A stretch of DNA of 64,000 nucleotides. Origin: Cylicocyclus nassatus. Lineage: Eukaryota > Nematoda > Chromadorea > Rhabditida > Strongylidae. The position numbers and the translations under genes were made by a program. The stretch lies in assembly GCA_958299035.1 (NCBI GenBank), contig CATQJL010000001.1, positions 17,343,433 to 17,407,432 of the forward strand. Direction: 5' to 3'. Under the pieces are notes generated by a model. That model had not been told where the DNA came from and did no database searches. It saw only the letters and a program-made list of their open reading frames with translations. This document shows positions 8,221 through 18,240 of this stretch, in pieces (the first letter of the stretch is position 1; each line of letters begins with the position of its first letter).

Positions 8221-11200
8221 CTATTTCAGGTATGTGGTTTTGCAGATATTTTTGTTTTTCCTTGCTTATTTTTGAATATATGAGTGTTTTGAGAAATTTC
8301 AATACCAGTACCATGACTTTTTTGCTTCGATACCAAGATGACGTTTGAATAACTAGTGAATCTTTGTTTTGGTTTTCCCCTTTCTTTGTCGTCGTTAAGA
8401 CCGATGTTTTGCTAGGTTGTTGATGTGAATTCTGCCCTGAACTCCGCTTTTCCTCAGAGTCCGTTTCTGTTGTTTTCGTTTGTTCTCCAGGGAAGTATGT
8501 AATATGTTTCCATGTTTGCTGGACCTGCTTCAAGAATGCGGGTCCTTTCCACCACATATGTTTACTGAATTGATCGGCTGTTACTCCTCGCGTTGCGCAA
8601 TCTGCAGGATTCTCGTTTGTAGGAATATATGCCAATCGACATGAAGTTGAATTCTTTTCAAGTTCTGATATGATCTTTTTTACAATGGTGACGCGATTTT
8701 CAATAAACGTGCTTGTCTTTTTGTGAATTTTCATCCATTGTAGAGCTATTTGAGAGTCGCTGAAAACGTGAACTTCTTCAATGGGTATGTCCAATTCTCT
8801 ACATATGAAACGTGTTAATTGCATGCCTAACTGAAGCGCTAGTAGTTCCAGTCGTGGGATTGTGAGATTCGATTGCTTTGTTTGAAGCTTTTTTGGAGCG
8901 AGTCGATTGCGTGCGGCCACGATCTGTGAGCTTATTACTTTTCCTTTACTTTCCACCATTCTCAAGTAGGTGCACGCCGCAAAACATCTCAGAGAAGCAT
9001 CGACAAATGTATGCAATTGATATTTAATATTCGGTTGGCGGATTACTATTTGTCTTGGAAGGTTGATTTCAAAGTTTTCTCCTTGTGAACATATTTCTTT
9101 CCATTGAGCATCATGCGATGGTGATAATGGTGTGTCCCACTCGTAACTTTGCTCCCATAAATCTTGCAAAAACAATTTTGCTGGAAGCAGTATTGGCGCA
9201 AGCAATCCTAATGGATCGAATGTGCTTTGAGTGGCTCTCAACACTATACGTTTTGTTGGGCAAGGGTTATAATGCAGTTTTGATTGTAGCAGAAAATGAT
9301 CGGCTTTTGGTTTCCATGGAATTCCTAAAATTTTGTGCTCTTCATGCTGTGCCAAATCTGGCTTTGATATTAGTGCATTACATTCTTCATCGTTGGTCAT
9401 AAATTCTCTCAAGTTCATTGCCATATTTTGAAATAGCTTCTTGCTTAGTTTGTATTTCTCGATTAGTTCATTTGGTTCGTCCGCGGTTAGTAGCACATTG
9501 TCTACATATAGGTTGCGTACTAACTCCTTTGAAATTACAGTGTCTTTGCTGTGTTCGAGCGAGTATCGTATAGACATTGCTAGTAAAAATGGTGAGGCAT
9601 TGATTCCGAATGCTAATCTTCTGAACCTCAGTATTTCGATGTTGTCAGGCGTAGGAGGCTGTGTTGTATCAGTCAGCCAGAGAAATCTTACCGCGTCTCG
9701 ATCAAGCTTGTTGAGATAAATGGTATGGAAAGCCTTTTCCACGTCTGCTATGATGATTTTGTTACCCACTCTTGCTCGAAGTATAATTCCGGTTAAGTTG
9801 GGTAAGAGAAGTGGTCCTTGGTGTACCACATCGTTAAGGCTCAACTCGCCTTTGCATTTGGATGATGCGTCTAGGACAATTCGGACCTTAGTTGTATGAC
9901 TACTTGGTTTCAGTACCGCTTGGTGCGGAATATAATATAATGGGCTTGCAGCAGAATTTCCTCCTTTTGCTTTTTCTATGATGCCGTTATTGAATTGGTC
10001 ACGAATTAATTTGCAATACTCCTCCCAAAGTTTTGGATTTTTATGGGCCAATTTGTATTGTTGATGCAGTCTACTCAATGCAAGTTTGTAATTGTTCGCT
10101 AGCTTATCTTTATTGGCCTTCCACGGAAGGCGAACATATATCTTTTTGTCGTGAATTTCTATAGTTTTGTAGAAATTATCGATAATTTTTTCGGTTTCTT
10201 CTTGTTCCGATAAGGAGTTGGTAATTCCCATACTCTCTAAACTGTAGGAATTGGGGTAATCGAAATTGTTTTCCGTTTGCGAGAAAAGTGTACATTTCTC
10301 ATTGTAGGCTCCTGGCCCTGCATGCGAGTGCTTTCCTGAGATTGTGTACCCAAAAAATGTTAGACTCAAATAGAATCCTGAAGGTAACCTTACTGGTGGC
10401 TGGTTGGCAATGAAAATTTCATTGAAATAGTCAATTCCGAGCAAGATACTTGGTTGTGTTGCATCATGATCGATCTTGAGCTTAGTATTGTCTATTAGAA
10501 GTTGTCTTCTTATGAAAGCGAGGTCTTCCATGGTAAGATCACAAAATTTGAGCTTGTCTGTGATGTGATCTTGCGTCAATAACGAGACATTTAGGGTTTC
10601 CCCGTAACTGTTGACAAGCGCTGTTTTTACTACTGTTGTTTTCTTTCTTTCTACGTGACCCCCAAAGGTTGAGACAACTATGGTCTGTTCCGAGAGTGAA
10701 GGCAAATTGAGTTTTCTGGTTACCTCTGTTGTAATGAACGAAGAATCTGAAGCTGAGTCGAGTAAGGCTGTTAGATTCTCCAGCTTTCCTGACTGAGTGT
10801 TCCGTACATATACTGGCACTGTCATTAGTCTGGTACACGAAGGACAATCTGAAATGCTGAAAGCTGGCGTTGATATGATTTTATCTTCGTGAATTGCATT
10901 GGGACTCGCTTTTGCTGTTGTTTTTGAAAAGGTTTCTACAACTGTAGGTTTCTGTGCCGAAACGTCTTCCGCAGTGCTGGCGTAATTGATAAATGTGACT
11001 CTTTTTTGTGGTGAAGTGCGGGTTGGTGAATTATGAGAGGATCTGCTGGAACTTCTGCTTCTATTTCTGTAGGTAGTCGGTAGTGTGCTTATCCCTTCAT
11101 AATTAGTTTTCCGTGCTGGTGACGCGCTTCGCGATCTCATTTGGTAGTTGTCGCGATATCTTCGAGATGGAGATGTAAATTGTCTTCTAGGTGATCGATT

Positions 11201-12736
11201 CTGCTTGAATATTGGTGATCTTGATGTTCTCGAAACAAAGTGATTCTGCTGAGACAGGCGGTCATTTTGAAACTTCCTAAAAGAAGCTGGTACTGGTGAC
11301 CTCGATCTTCGCGTCACGTCCTCACGCCAAATGCGAAAAGTGTTATTTTTGTAGCATAACAAAGAATGGTGATTACCATTGCAATATTGACATTTTGGCT
11401 TGTTGCATACGTGAGCTTGATGGCGCTTGCTGAAGCAAATTAGACAGGCATTTAGTTGCCATAGTCGGTTGAGTTTTTCTTTGCGAGTTCTGTATCTGAC
11501 ACAGTCTACGAATCTATGTAATCCGCCGCATCCGGTGCAGTTTACTGTCGTTGATTTTGTTTGGATATGAAACGTGGACGATTCGCTTGTTTCCGAATCT
11601 CGTCCTTGAATGAAGCTAATGTGTATTCGTCGCTTTACAATGACATCTAAGTTGTCTAGCAATTCTGCCATTGTCCATATCTTATTTAGATCATACTCCC
11701 TCTTTGCTGCTTCTTCTTGTACACTTTTAGGGAACTTGTTAGTGACCGTTTGTAGTAGATTGGTGCTGTCTACGGCTTCTCCTTGCCTACGCATCTCCGT
11801 AACCAGTGTTAAGATGTCGTTGTAGGTATTTTGAAGTTGACGTGGGTCGTCGCCCACTCTTGGAAGTGTTTGCAGCTTTCGTAGGAGCAGTGTTTTGTTG
11901 CGACGTTCATCTTGATATTGTGCCCTTAGCTGTTGAATAGCTAATTCATAGGATTTGGCGCTGCGCGGTATCATCCTTAATGTTCGCTCCGCGTCGCCTT
12001 TGCAACATGCTAACAGAATGGATAGTTTTTCTAGATCTGAATATGGTTGATTGTGTACCAACTCTTGAAATAGTTCCCAGAACGATTCGAATTCTGCTGG
12101 TTTTCCGTAAAAATCGGGTACTCGCAGTTCATGGCCGTATGGATAACGCCAAGGCTGTGGGTGATCCCGATTGGACGTTGTAGTAGCAGTAGTTTGATTA
12201 TTTTGTGCGTGGGTCTGATTGAGATCTCTTCCTTGGTTACGTTCTTCCATAGCCTGGAAGAGTAAAGTACATCGTTTATTTGTTTCTTGAATTGGTGGTC
12301 TTGAACTTGCTACCTCTGAAGATGTTATGTTAACAGCTTGCTCTTGACATTCCAACTCCACGATTCGCACTTCCAGCTTTCGTCGAGTTGAAACACTGAT
12401 GTCAAGACTTTCGTCTGCTTTGCGATTTTCCCAGTATGAATCGAATTCCTTTTCGAGACTTTCTCCGTATGTTGTGTTATTCAGTTTGAACGTTTCCAAG
12501 GCACGCGCTTGGTTGCTGTATTCGGTCATAATTTGATCTTCCTTTTCTTTCATTTGATTGGTTAGGTTTTTGATTATTGCTCTGTTTGCCAATGTGAATC
12601 GGTGTATCTCTTCCACATTGATTGGGAACTGCCACGGTTCCTTGAATGTATTTGCCTCAACAATCAAACTGGCAAGCTCATTGAGTTGCCTGGTTAATCG
12701 TTGCTTACAGGATTTCATGTTGAATTCAGATGCCAT
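8117..12736 (-). CDS. gag-pol: Gag-protease-reverse transcriptase-RNase H polyprotein (ORF1)
   Basis: 1539 codons from ATG at 12736, uninterrupted. Residues ~1-190 are a helical N-terminus. Residues ~200-345 are a DUF1759-type Gag domain (VPDFYGKPAEFESFW). A triple zinc cluster spans ~400-462: CTGCGGLHRFVDC, CLICFSKRHQAHVC, CQYCNGNHHSLLC. A Ser/Arg-rich basic stretch runs ~470-590. The DUF1758-like aspartic protease has the motif LLDSASDSSF at ~650. The reverse transcriptase (~900-1130) contains VRIVLDASS and the catalytic box YVDN at ~1075, where most RTs have YxDD; I recall Asn here in other nematode Pao copies, so I do not read it as damage. The RNase H-like part has TFVDAS (~1243) and VFSDSQIALQW (~1322). 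The frame ends in TAA inside the overlap with ORF2. Confidence 0.95.
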   Translation of the reverse strand: MASEFNMKSCKQRLTRQLNELASLIVEANTFKEPWQFPINVEEIHRFTLANRAIIKNLTNQMKEKEDQIMTEYSNQARALETFKLNNTTYGESLEKEFDSYWENRKADESLDISVSTRRKLEVRIVELECQEQAVNITSSEVASSRPPIQETNKRCTLLFQAMEERNQGRDLNQTHAQNNQTTATTTSNRDHPQPWRYPYGHELRVPDFYGKPAEFESFWELFQELVHNQPYSDLEKLSILLACCKGDAERTLRMIPRSAKSYELAIQQLRAQYQDERRNKTLLLRKLQTLPRVGDDPRQLQNTYNDILTLVTEMRRQGEAVDSTNLLQTVTNKFPKSVQEEAAKREYDLNKIWTMAELLDNLDVIVKRRIHISFIQGRDSETSESSTFHIQTKSTTVNCTGCGGLHRFVDCVRYRTRKEKLNRLWQLNACLICFSKRHQAHVCNKPKCQYCNGNHHSLLCYKNNTFRIWREDVTRRSRSPVPASFRKFQNDRLSQQNHFVSRTSRSPIFKQNRSPRRQFTSPSRRYRDNYQMRSRSASPARKTNYEGISTLPTTYRNRSRSSSRSSHNSPTRTSPQKRVTFINYASTAEDVSAQKPTVVETFSKTTAKASPNAIHEDKIISTPAFSISDCPSCTRLMTVPVYVRNTQSGKLENLTALLDSASDSSFITTEVTRKLNLPSLSEQTIVVSTFGGHVERKKTTVVKTALVNSYGETLNVSLLTQDHITDKLKFCDLTMEDLAFIRRQLLIDNTKLKIDHDATQPSILLGIDYFNEIFIANQPPVRLPSGFYLSLTFFGYTISGKHSHAGPGAYNEKCTLFSQTENNFDYPNSYSLESMGITNSLSEQEETEKIIDNFYKTIEIHDKKIYVRLPWKANKDKLANNYKLALSRLHQQYKLAHKNPKLWEEYCKLIRDQFNNGIIEKAKGGNSAASPLYYIPHQAVLKPSSHTTKVRIVLDASSKCKGELSLNDVVHQGPLLLPNLTGIILRARVGNKIIIADVEKAFHTIYLNKLDRDAVRFLWLTDTTQPPTPDNIEILRFRRLAFGINASPFLLAMSIRYSLEHSKDTVISKELVRNLYVDNVLLTADEPNELIEKYKLSKKLFQNMAMNLREFMTNDEECNALISKPDLAQHEEHKILGIPWKPKADHFLLQSKLHYNPCPTKRIVLRATQSTFDPLGLLAPILLPAKLFLQDLWEQSYEWDTPLSPSHDAQWKEICSQGENFEINLPRQIVIRQPNIKYQLHTFVDASLRCFAACTYLRMVESKGKVISSQIVAARNRLAPKKLQTKQSNLTIPRLELLALQLGMQLTRFICRELDIPIEEVHVFSDSQIALQWMKIHKKTSTFIENRVTIVKKIISELEKNSTSCRLAYIPTNENPADCATRGVTADQFSKHMWWKGPAFLKQVQQTWKHITYFPGEQTKTTETDSEEKRSSGQNSHQQPSKTSVLTTTKKGENQNKDSLVIQTSSWYRSKKVMVLVLKFLKTLIYSKISKEKQKYLQNHIPEIACITLDLPLHIPCPTDMRQAEKQLNSKASSSSNQ

Positions 12737-13477
12737 ATTTCAGACACGACAGCCTTGGACAGACGACTCCAAGTATGAGGAGGCTATGTGACTCGCGTCT
12801 TATATAACTGTTGATGTTCCGTTGTGAGATTGGATGAGTCTTTAGTTTTGTTTCCCATGTACTTTTGATAAACATATGCTGTTATCTTTTTTTTCCTACT
12901 GAAACATTTGTTTTGTTTTGAGAACCCGATGATAATGCATTTCTCACCGCGTTGGACTTTTGATGAGAATCGAAGATAATGAGGTTCTTTCAAACTTTGC
13001 CGAACTTTGTGCTAGCAAAATTGCAACCGTAATGGAGATCTCCTTTGTGTTCTCAGCAAGTTCCGGAAAATTCTTTGTGGCAGTTATTTCAGGTTGCCTG
13101 CCCTAGACGATTATTTCGGGTTGTCTTCCCTAGGCAGTTAATTCAGGTTGCCTGCCCTAGACGATTATTTCGGGTTGTCTTCCCTAGGCAGTTAATTCAG
13201 GCTGCCTGCCCTAGACAACTATTTTTCTTGTTGTCCATCTATATTTGGTTGAATTGATGTGCGCTTGACCTGTGCGTGAACAGCTTTGTGTAAGACGATA
13301 GGTGGCAAAAGTGGTAGTAAAAAGGGTTATTGCGAGGTGAAGGTGATCAGTCTTCACGACACTTTGAATGGAGTTGGAAAGAAAAACCAAGAAAACAATT
13401 CAAGAGAGAGAGAAAAAGGAAAAAGTAAAGCAACTGACTGTTCGCGCTTGACTTTGATTTTTTTCCACATTCATGAA
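12737..13477 (-). repeat. element leader with 54-bp tandem repeats
   Basis: The untranslated leader between primer site and gag ATG. At 13080-13220 it contains about 2.5 copies of a 54-bp unit (starts at 13090, 13144 and 13198). Each unit is itself two diverged 27-bp halves (TTGCCTGCCCTAGACGATTA and TTGTCTTCCCTAGGCAGTTA on the plus strand). The copies carry CCTAG/CCTAGG cores able to pair with one another. Position and structure would fit a packaging or dimerisation signal, which is inference. The 70-codon plus-strand ORF over it is repeat-encoded and antisense to the element. Confidence 0.75.
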
Positions 13478-13493
13478 CCCGGCCGATGCACCA
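13478..13493 (-). promoter_or_regulatory. primer-binding site, tRNA-Gly(GCC)
   Basis: Immediately downstream of the 5' LTR on the minus strand is TGGTGCATCGGCCGGG. This is complementary to the 3' end of tRNA-Gly(GCC), whose last bases are CCCGGCCGATGCA plus CCA. The 16-nt match starts at the first base after the LTR, as expected for minus-strand DNA priming. Confidence 0.88.
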
Positions 13494-13663
13494 TGTCTTG
13501 GCCAATAACAACCGGGTTCTAACATTTATTGATTGAAGTGTATTGACCAAGTGTAAGGTTCGTTAAAAGCATTGGATATATCACGAGCTTCTCCCTCGTC
13601 CGCTTCTCTTCCCTTTATACCGTCAGCGGGGCCCGCCTTCCTTACATCGTGAGAATCACGACA
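13494..13663 (-). repeat. 5' LTR of the BEL/Pao element
   Basis: Identical to 2645-2814. In the transcription direction it carries TATAAA (13619-13614), then a purine-rich stretch, then AATAAA near its end. It should act as the element's promoter. Confidence 0.95.
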
Positions 13664-13668
13664 ATCAT

Positions 13669-14426
13669 CATAATTCAACTTTTCCAAGGCACCCCAAGGT
13701 GTACCCGAAATTTTCGAAAGTGGCTAAACCGAAGCGGTTAATGCTCGTTTGTTTTGTAAAATTGTTGCCAAACCATAATCCATTTCTGTAAGTTTCAAAA
13801 TCCGGAGATTTGTTGGCGTTTGATGCACTTGTGTCTGAGACGAGCCTGCTGAAATTCGGTGGTTCCATCGAAAAATCTCTACAAAAATTATGACGAGCTC
13901 TAGAAAGTAGAAAAAAGTTGTGCTATTTTTTGTAGGGTATGCTCCATCCATCCATTACTTGGACTCCTTCTGAGGTTTGTTATAAAATTTTGGAAAAATT
14001 GTGAAATTTGGCCATCTCAAAAAGCATAGGTCGCAGATTTTGACTATTTTCTGGAAGCTCAGTGACTGTATCGCAACAGCTTCATAACCATTAGAAAGAG
14101 AATGAAATGGTGCATCAAATGCTATCAGAATCTCTTACATGTCTTTGTTCCACGAGATGTGGCATACGTTTGAAAAAAGCGACATTACTTTCGGAACGAC
14201 CTAATAGTAACTTGTTTGATTTTTATAGGAAATGCAAGAATCCGCACGGATAAATCTTTTGACTTTAAAATTAAAATCGTCTGTTTTATTATACATACTA
14301 GTATAAATTATATTATCTTGAATGGTGATTTTTAAATCAAGATAGTTGCAATGGTAATCATCTAAGCAATGCAATGGTAATCATCCATTTCAAAATCGCT
14401 TCGGCATCCAAACAAGCAGCGTCGCG
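13669..14426. other. no gene seen; right flank of the retroelement
   Basis: AT-rich sequence, with AAATCAAGAT/ATCTTGA and a repeated GCAATGGTAATCATC (about 14348 and 14372). Several short minus-strand ORFs overlap here but have no recognisable domain. Nothing I can annotate. Confidence 0.4.
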
Positions 14427-14738
14427 TTGCATTGGAGGATAAATCTGCAGAAGGAGCAGCGGATCACACCTGACCGATACCATCACGACGACCATCATGG
14501 CATAAATGCCTTAACGTGTACTCCACAGTTGATGATTGATCTGTTCAAAACATCAAGGATCGCCTCTCTTATCATGATTGACTGCGAAATTCCTGCCAGC
14601 TTGGCCGAATGGCTGGAGCGTGAATTTGTCCCAACGCTGGACAAATATTATATTGGGTCTTCTCACAGCTTCATCAATTATGGAGATAACAAAATCTTGA
14701 GGGACGACTGGCTCACGGCACCGTTGAAGATCTCGTGA
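14427..14738 (+). pseudogene. gene fragment, possibly C-terminal part of an F-box-type protein
   Basis: An open frame of about 100 codons with plausible protein composition (LMIDLFKTSRIASLIMIDC, then WLEREFVPTLDKYY). It resembles the alternating hydrophobic repeats of nematode F-box-associated regions, but no motif proves this. It ends in TGA overlapping the ATG of the next frame, which carries an F-box-like start. The two look like tail and head of tandem gene copies, both broken. No consensus splice sites were found at its edges. Confidence 0.3.
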
Positions 14739-15004
14739 TGAAACTTCCATCAAGCACGCGTACGACCGTCTCAGCAACCGGAGCGACCCAGGTGGAAAAT
14801 CCAGGAAGTGGCGACGTTCCCTTTCCTTTCCTGGAGCTTCCACCCGAGTTGTGCCTGCGTATTCTGAAGCATCTGGCAAGACTTATCGCTTCGTCATACT
14901 ACAGTGCACAACTCGAGAAATGCACCTTTGGGGAAAACGCTCATCCGTTGCAAAAAATTTCATTATACTTGTTTTATCTTTCACTAGAAGGAATGGCAAA
15001 ATAA
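14739..15004 (+). pseudogene. F-box-like N-terminal fragment
   Basis: From ATG at 14738 the translation runs through a Ser/Thr/Gly-rich N-terminus into FPFLELPPELCLRILKHL, a good match to the first half of the F-box (the L-P-x-E-x-x-x-x-I-L pattern). After this helix the sequence loses the F-box pattern and runs into AT-rich repeat DNA. F-box families are large and full of broken copies in Caenorhabditis. I call it a truncated copy; an alternative is a first exon whose donor I cannot find. Confidence 0.42.
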
Positions 15005-15009
15005 ATGAC

Positions 15010-15353
15010 AAATGCGAATACAATAATTTTGTCCTCATACAAAAGAGATTATTTAACAGTACAAGAAGTACGGTCGTCGCATTCAGTACTGTAAGTGTCG
15101 ATTATCCAGTAGATGTGAATGCAAGCCAGTACGAACCGGGTGCTTCTATTACATCCGCTTCGTCTGTCGGAGATGGACAAGATGATCAATAGGAACAAAG
15201 CTATTTGGACTAGTAGTAGTGAGGACATCAGTCGTAAAGAAATACTGAGAAGAGTTATCATTTCCCAAGACAACTGGTTCTACAGGTGCAAACGTTTTGT
15301 TGCAACATACCCTCTTGGACTTTCTGATTATCACGTCTTTTATAAACATGCAA
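15010..15353. other. no gene seen
   Basis: Several short overlapping ORFs in different frames on both strands, none with a recognised domain. The interval separates the F-box-like fragment from the fold-back element. Confidence 0.35.
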
Positions 15354-16778
15354 AAAATGAATCTGTCTGAAATTTTGCGTTATTGTGCGCATGTCAACCT
15401 AACATGACCCCTCAAAACGGCTTCCAGTCTGGTTGAGTTTAAACGGAGAAAAACGAAAAAATTTGAAAAAGCCCTTAATGAAAGCTGGACAAAATTATAA
15501 AGCCACCTGGTTTTTCTAATCACTATCGCATTCGTTGACTCTCGATTTTTTTTGTACAATTACATCCCAAAATATGAAACATTTGCAACACCTACGGCTT
15601 GTCATCCTACTCAAATAGGAGCGATCACTGCATTTTTTGCTTTGAAAGGCATCAAAAGTCACTCTGCTTTGACAAGAAGCTGGTTTGAGAAGTTTTTGAG
15701 CACTTCATTTTAAATGCTAGTCATGGATCCACCGACCGTTCTGAACAAATGAGGTGAACTGCGCTTTTGTAAACTCTGCGTAATCGCTAAAATTGATGGA
15801 CAGACTCCAACCTCACCATAAGGTTGGCGCACTTTTGCACCACAAAACTTGATTTTCAATCACCAGAAAATACTGTAATGTAGCCATTACGACAGCCATA
15901 CAACAGTGAACTTGTGCGTATGGCTAGGAACAAATTTCGGGATTGAGCACTCTGATTCAGCCGCAGTTGACATCCACTGAATTGAGTGGAGCACCCTGAC
16001 AATCTAAGCCATTTCAGATCACGAGATAAAACAGGAGACGCTTGAAACTTCAAAATCTTAGCTACTCATTCGTCGGCTGAAATATGACATAAAGCACAAG
16101 GGGAAATAAGGAGATCTAGGGTTATATCGAATCATCTGCTCGCAGAGAATTTTCGTGAAAAATTTTTCAGTTCTAAATCGAAACTGCATCACTAGGGAAA
16201 CTCTGTGAGTTGTGGCAAAAGCTGCATCACCGTGTAGGCAATGTGATAAGTCAAATCCAGCGCTTGATGAACATTGCAAACAGAGTTTTGGGTGCAAAAG
16301 TGCGTCAACCCTATGGTGAGGTTAGAGTCTGCTCGTCAATTTCAGCGACTACGTAGGGTTTATGAGAGCGCTCTTCACCTCATTTATCAAAAAGGATCAC
16401 TAGATTTTATGAACCATTTGAAATGAACAAAAGCCTAAAAACTTCTCAAATCAGCTTCTTGTTAGAGCAGATTGACTTTTGATGCTTTTGAAAGCAAAAA
16501 ATGCAGTGATCGCTTCTATTTGAGTAGGATGACAGGCCGTAGGTGTTGCAAATGTTTCATATTTTGGGATGTAATTGTAAAAAAAATTCGAGAGCCAACG
16601 AATGCGATAGTGATTAGAAAAACCAGGTGGTTTTATAATTTTGTCCAGCTTTCATTAAGGCTTTTTCAAATTCTGTTTTTCTCCGATCAACCTCATCAAG
16701 ACTGGAAGCCGTTTTGAGGGGTCATGGTAGGTTGACATGTGCACAATAACGCAAAGTTTCAGACAGATTCATTGACAA
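15354..16778. mobile_element. long fold-back DNA element, arms ~490 bp
   Basis: Left arm about 15354-15845, right arm about 16290-16778, inverted and similar along their full length. Matching landmarks include GAATCTGTCTGAAA / TTTCAGACAGATTC, GGTTTTTCTAATCACTATCG and its complement, and GGTTGGCGCACTTTTGCACC and its near-complement. The ~440-bp loop has no transposase-like ORF. A non-autonomous DNA transposon is likely. The target duplication is not clear and the ends are approximate. Confidence 0.75.
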
Positions 16779-16965
16779 GAACGAAAATGACGACGATTTC
16801 TAGAGTGGCTTTATAATTATGCTCAGCACTGTAGTACTCATATATGCATTTGCTGTATTTTTACGCGCACGGAAAGCGAGGAAAAAAGATACTCCAAAAA
16901 CGGCAAATCCTTCCTCCCCCCCCCCTCCCACCCACATATGTCATTGTATACTACAAGCCTTTCTT

Positions 16966-17430
16966 ACAAGGAAAGGATACTCGGTCACCGTGGCCATTTG
17001 GAATGCGATATAATTCGTAAGACGCACCTCGAAACGCTGATTCCAAATCCGTGCTCGATATCTGCGAAACGATCTTCTGAAGAAAGTTATGAACTTTTTT
17101 TTCGTAGAAATTTTGGTACTTCTGTGTAGTTAAAATCACCAAATTTGCTCTAAGTTACTATTTGTAGCTATTGAAAGAATTTCAAGAGAAATACTGTCGT
17201 ATTATACCTATCTAAATCATATTCAGCATTTGAAGAGGAAAGAAAATTTTTATTGATGATGTTGACCCTCCGCAGTAACGCAGTTCATTCATGGAAAAAT
17301 AATCATAACTCCATCCAGATTATCGTTTCGCAGATATAGAAGACAGTATTCGAATCAGCATCAAAAGATGCATTTTTTGATATACAAATCATTATGAATG
17401 GCCGCGGTGACCAAGTATCCTTCCCTTTTT
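16966..17430. mobile_element. fold-back DNA element, arms ~110 bp
   Basis: Left end AAGGAAAGGATACTCGGTCA, right end TGACCAAGTATCCTTCCC. The arms also share GGCC(A/G)C/GTGGCC near the ends and ATATCTGCGAAACGAT inside. There is no ORF in the spacer. It is the second of three inverted-repeat elements in a row. Confidence 0.65.
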
Positions 17431-17610
17431 AGTATAATGTCAAAGTTTTGCCATTTTATAGGCTTTTATGATCGAAAAACACCAAGTTTTACATGAAAAA
17501 CCCGAAGAAAGTGGCATTTTAGCATTTTAGGACCATCTTTGTTTCCCAGTTTTGAGACTCGGACAAATTCAACCAAGTACATTTTTCTGTATTTCTATTT
17601 GTCTGTTATA

Positions 17611-18240
17611 CAGGGTGTCCCAAAAGTATGTACACACGGTTTGATCGTTAATATCTCTCTTTCGAAGAAGTCTTTTGCTCAAATTTTGGTACCAGTTGTA
17701 GATCTTGCTTCAACTTGATTTATAGTACGGAGAGAACCAGCGATTGCTCTTCACTACTGTGATATGACGGTAGGAACATTTGGCTTACCCATTGCAGATT
17801 AATCGTGTTAAAAAAACCTCCAAAAACTCTGGAAAGCGAGGTATCAAAAAAATTTACGCACGCTTACGCAGTACTCAACTTTTCAAGAGTTTGTAAAGCA
17901 TTTTAAATGGTATAATCATAATTTTAGGGAGCATTCTAAAGAACAGCTATTGCGATTTACCTGGCTTAAGTTTTGAAGGAAGTATGGTGGTTAAATGCAA
18001 AGTCCGTACTTGGGTTTTTGCGACTCCAAATAGCCTAGTGTCAAAGTTCTCAATGGCTCAAAACCCTCTTTGAAGTTTCTACCGTAATCCTACAGTAATG
18101 AAGAGAGATGGGTGATTCTTTCTATACTGCAAATTTAAGTTGAAGCCAGCCCTACATATTGGTACCTAGAAGTAAGCAAAAGACTTTGGGAAGAGAGATG
18201 TTGATAATCAACTGTGTATACATACTTTTGGGACACCCTG
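17611..18240. mobile_element. Tc1/mariner-type non-autonomous element
   Basis: Ends CAGGGTGTCCCAAAAGTATG and CATACTTTTGGGACACCCTG, flanked by TA on each side (17609-17610, 18241-18242). The inverted similarity continues inward for about 180 bp on both sides (GTCTTTTGCT and AGCAAAAGACTTTG, GGTACC landmarks). TA duplication and this terminal sequence fit the Tc1/mariner superfamily. It has no transposase. Confidence 0.75.

Larger units (their letters stand above)
2645..13663 (-). mobile_element. BEL/Pao LTR retroelement with envelope (endogenous retrovirus-like)
   Basis: An 11,019-bp element in minus orientation. The two 170-bp LTRs start TGTCTTGG and end CACGACA on the plus strand and are identical by eye, which implies a recent insertion. 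A 5-bp target duplication, ATCAT, flanks it at 2640-2644 and 13664-13668. The order is 5' LTR, tRNA-Gly primer site, ~750-nt leader, gag-PR-RT-RNase H, integrase-env, env tail, spliced accessory gene, repeat-bearing 3' UTR, 3' LTR. This order of domains (DUF1759 type Gag, DUF1758 type protease, A17/Pao RT region, integrase with zinc module and C-terminal DUF5641-like domain) is the BEL/Pao signature. Envelope-bearing BEL/Pao elements are known in nematodes. No purine tract of the usual kind precedes the 3' LTR: the ten bases before it read GCGCCGGAG on the coding strand. Confidence 0.96.

Noticed and set aside
13045..13257. 70-codon plus ORF with repeated CPRRLFRVVFPRQL
   Set aside because: It is the antisense translation of the 54-bp leader repeat; the repetition is at DNA level.
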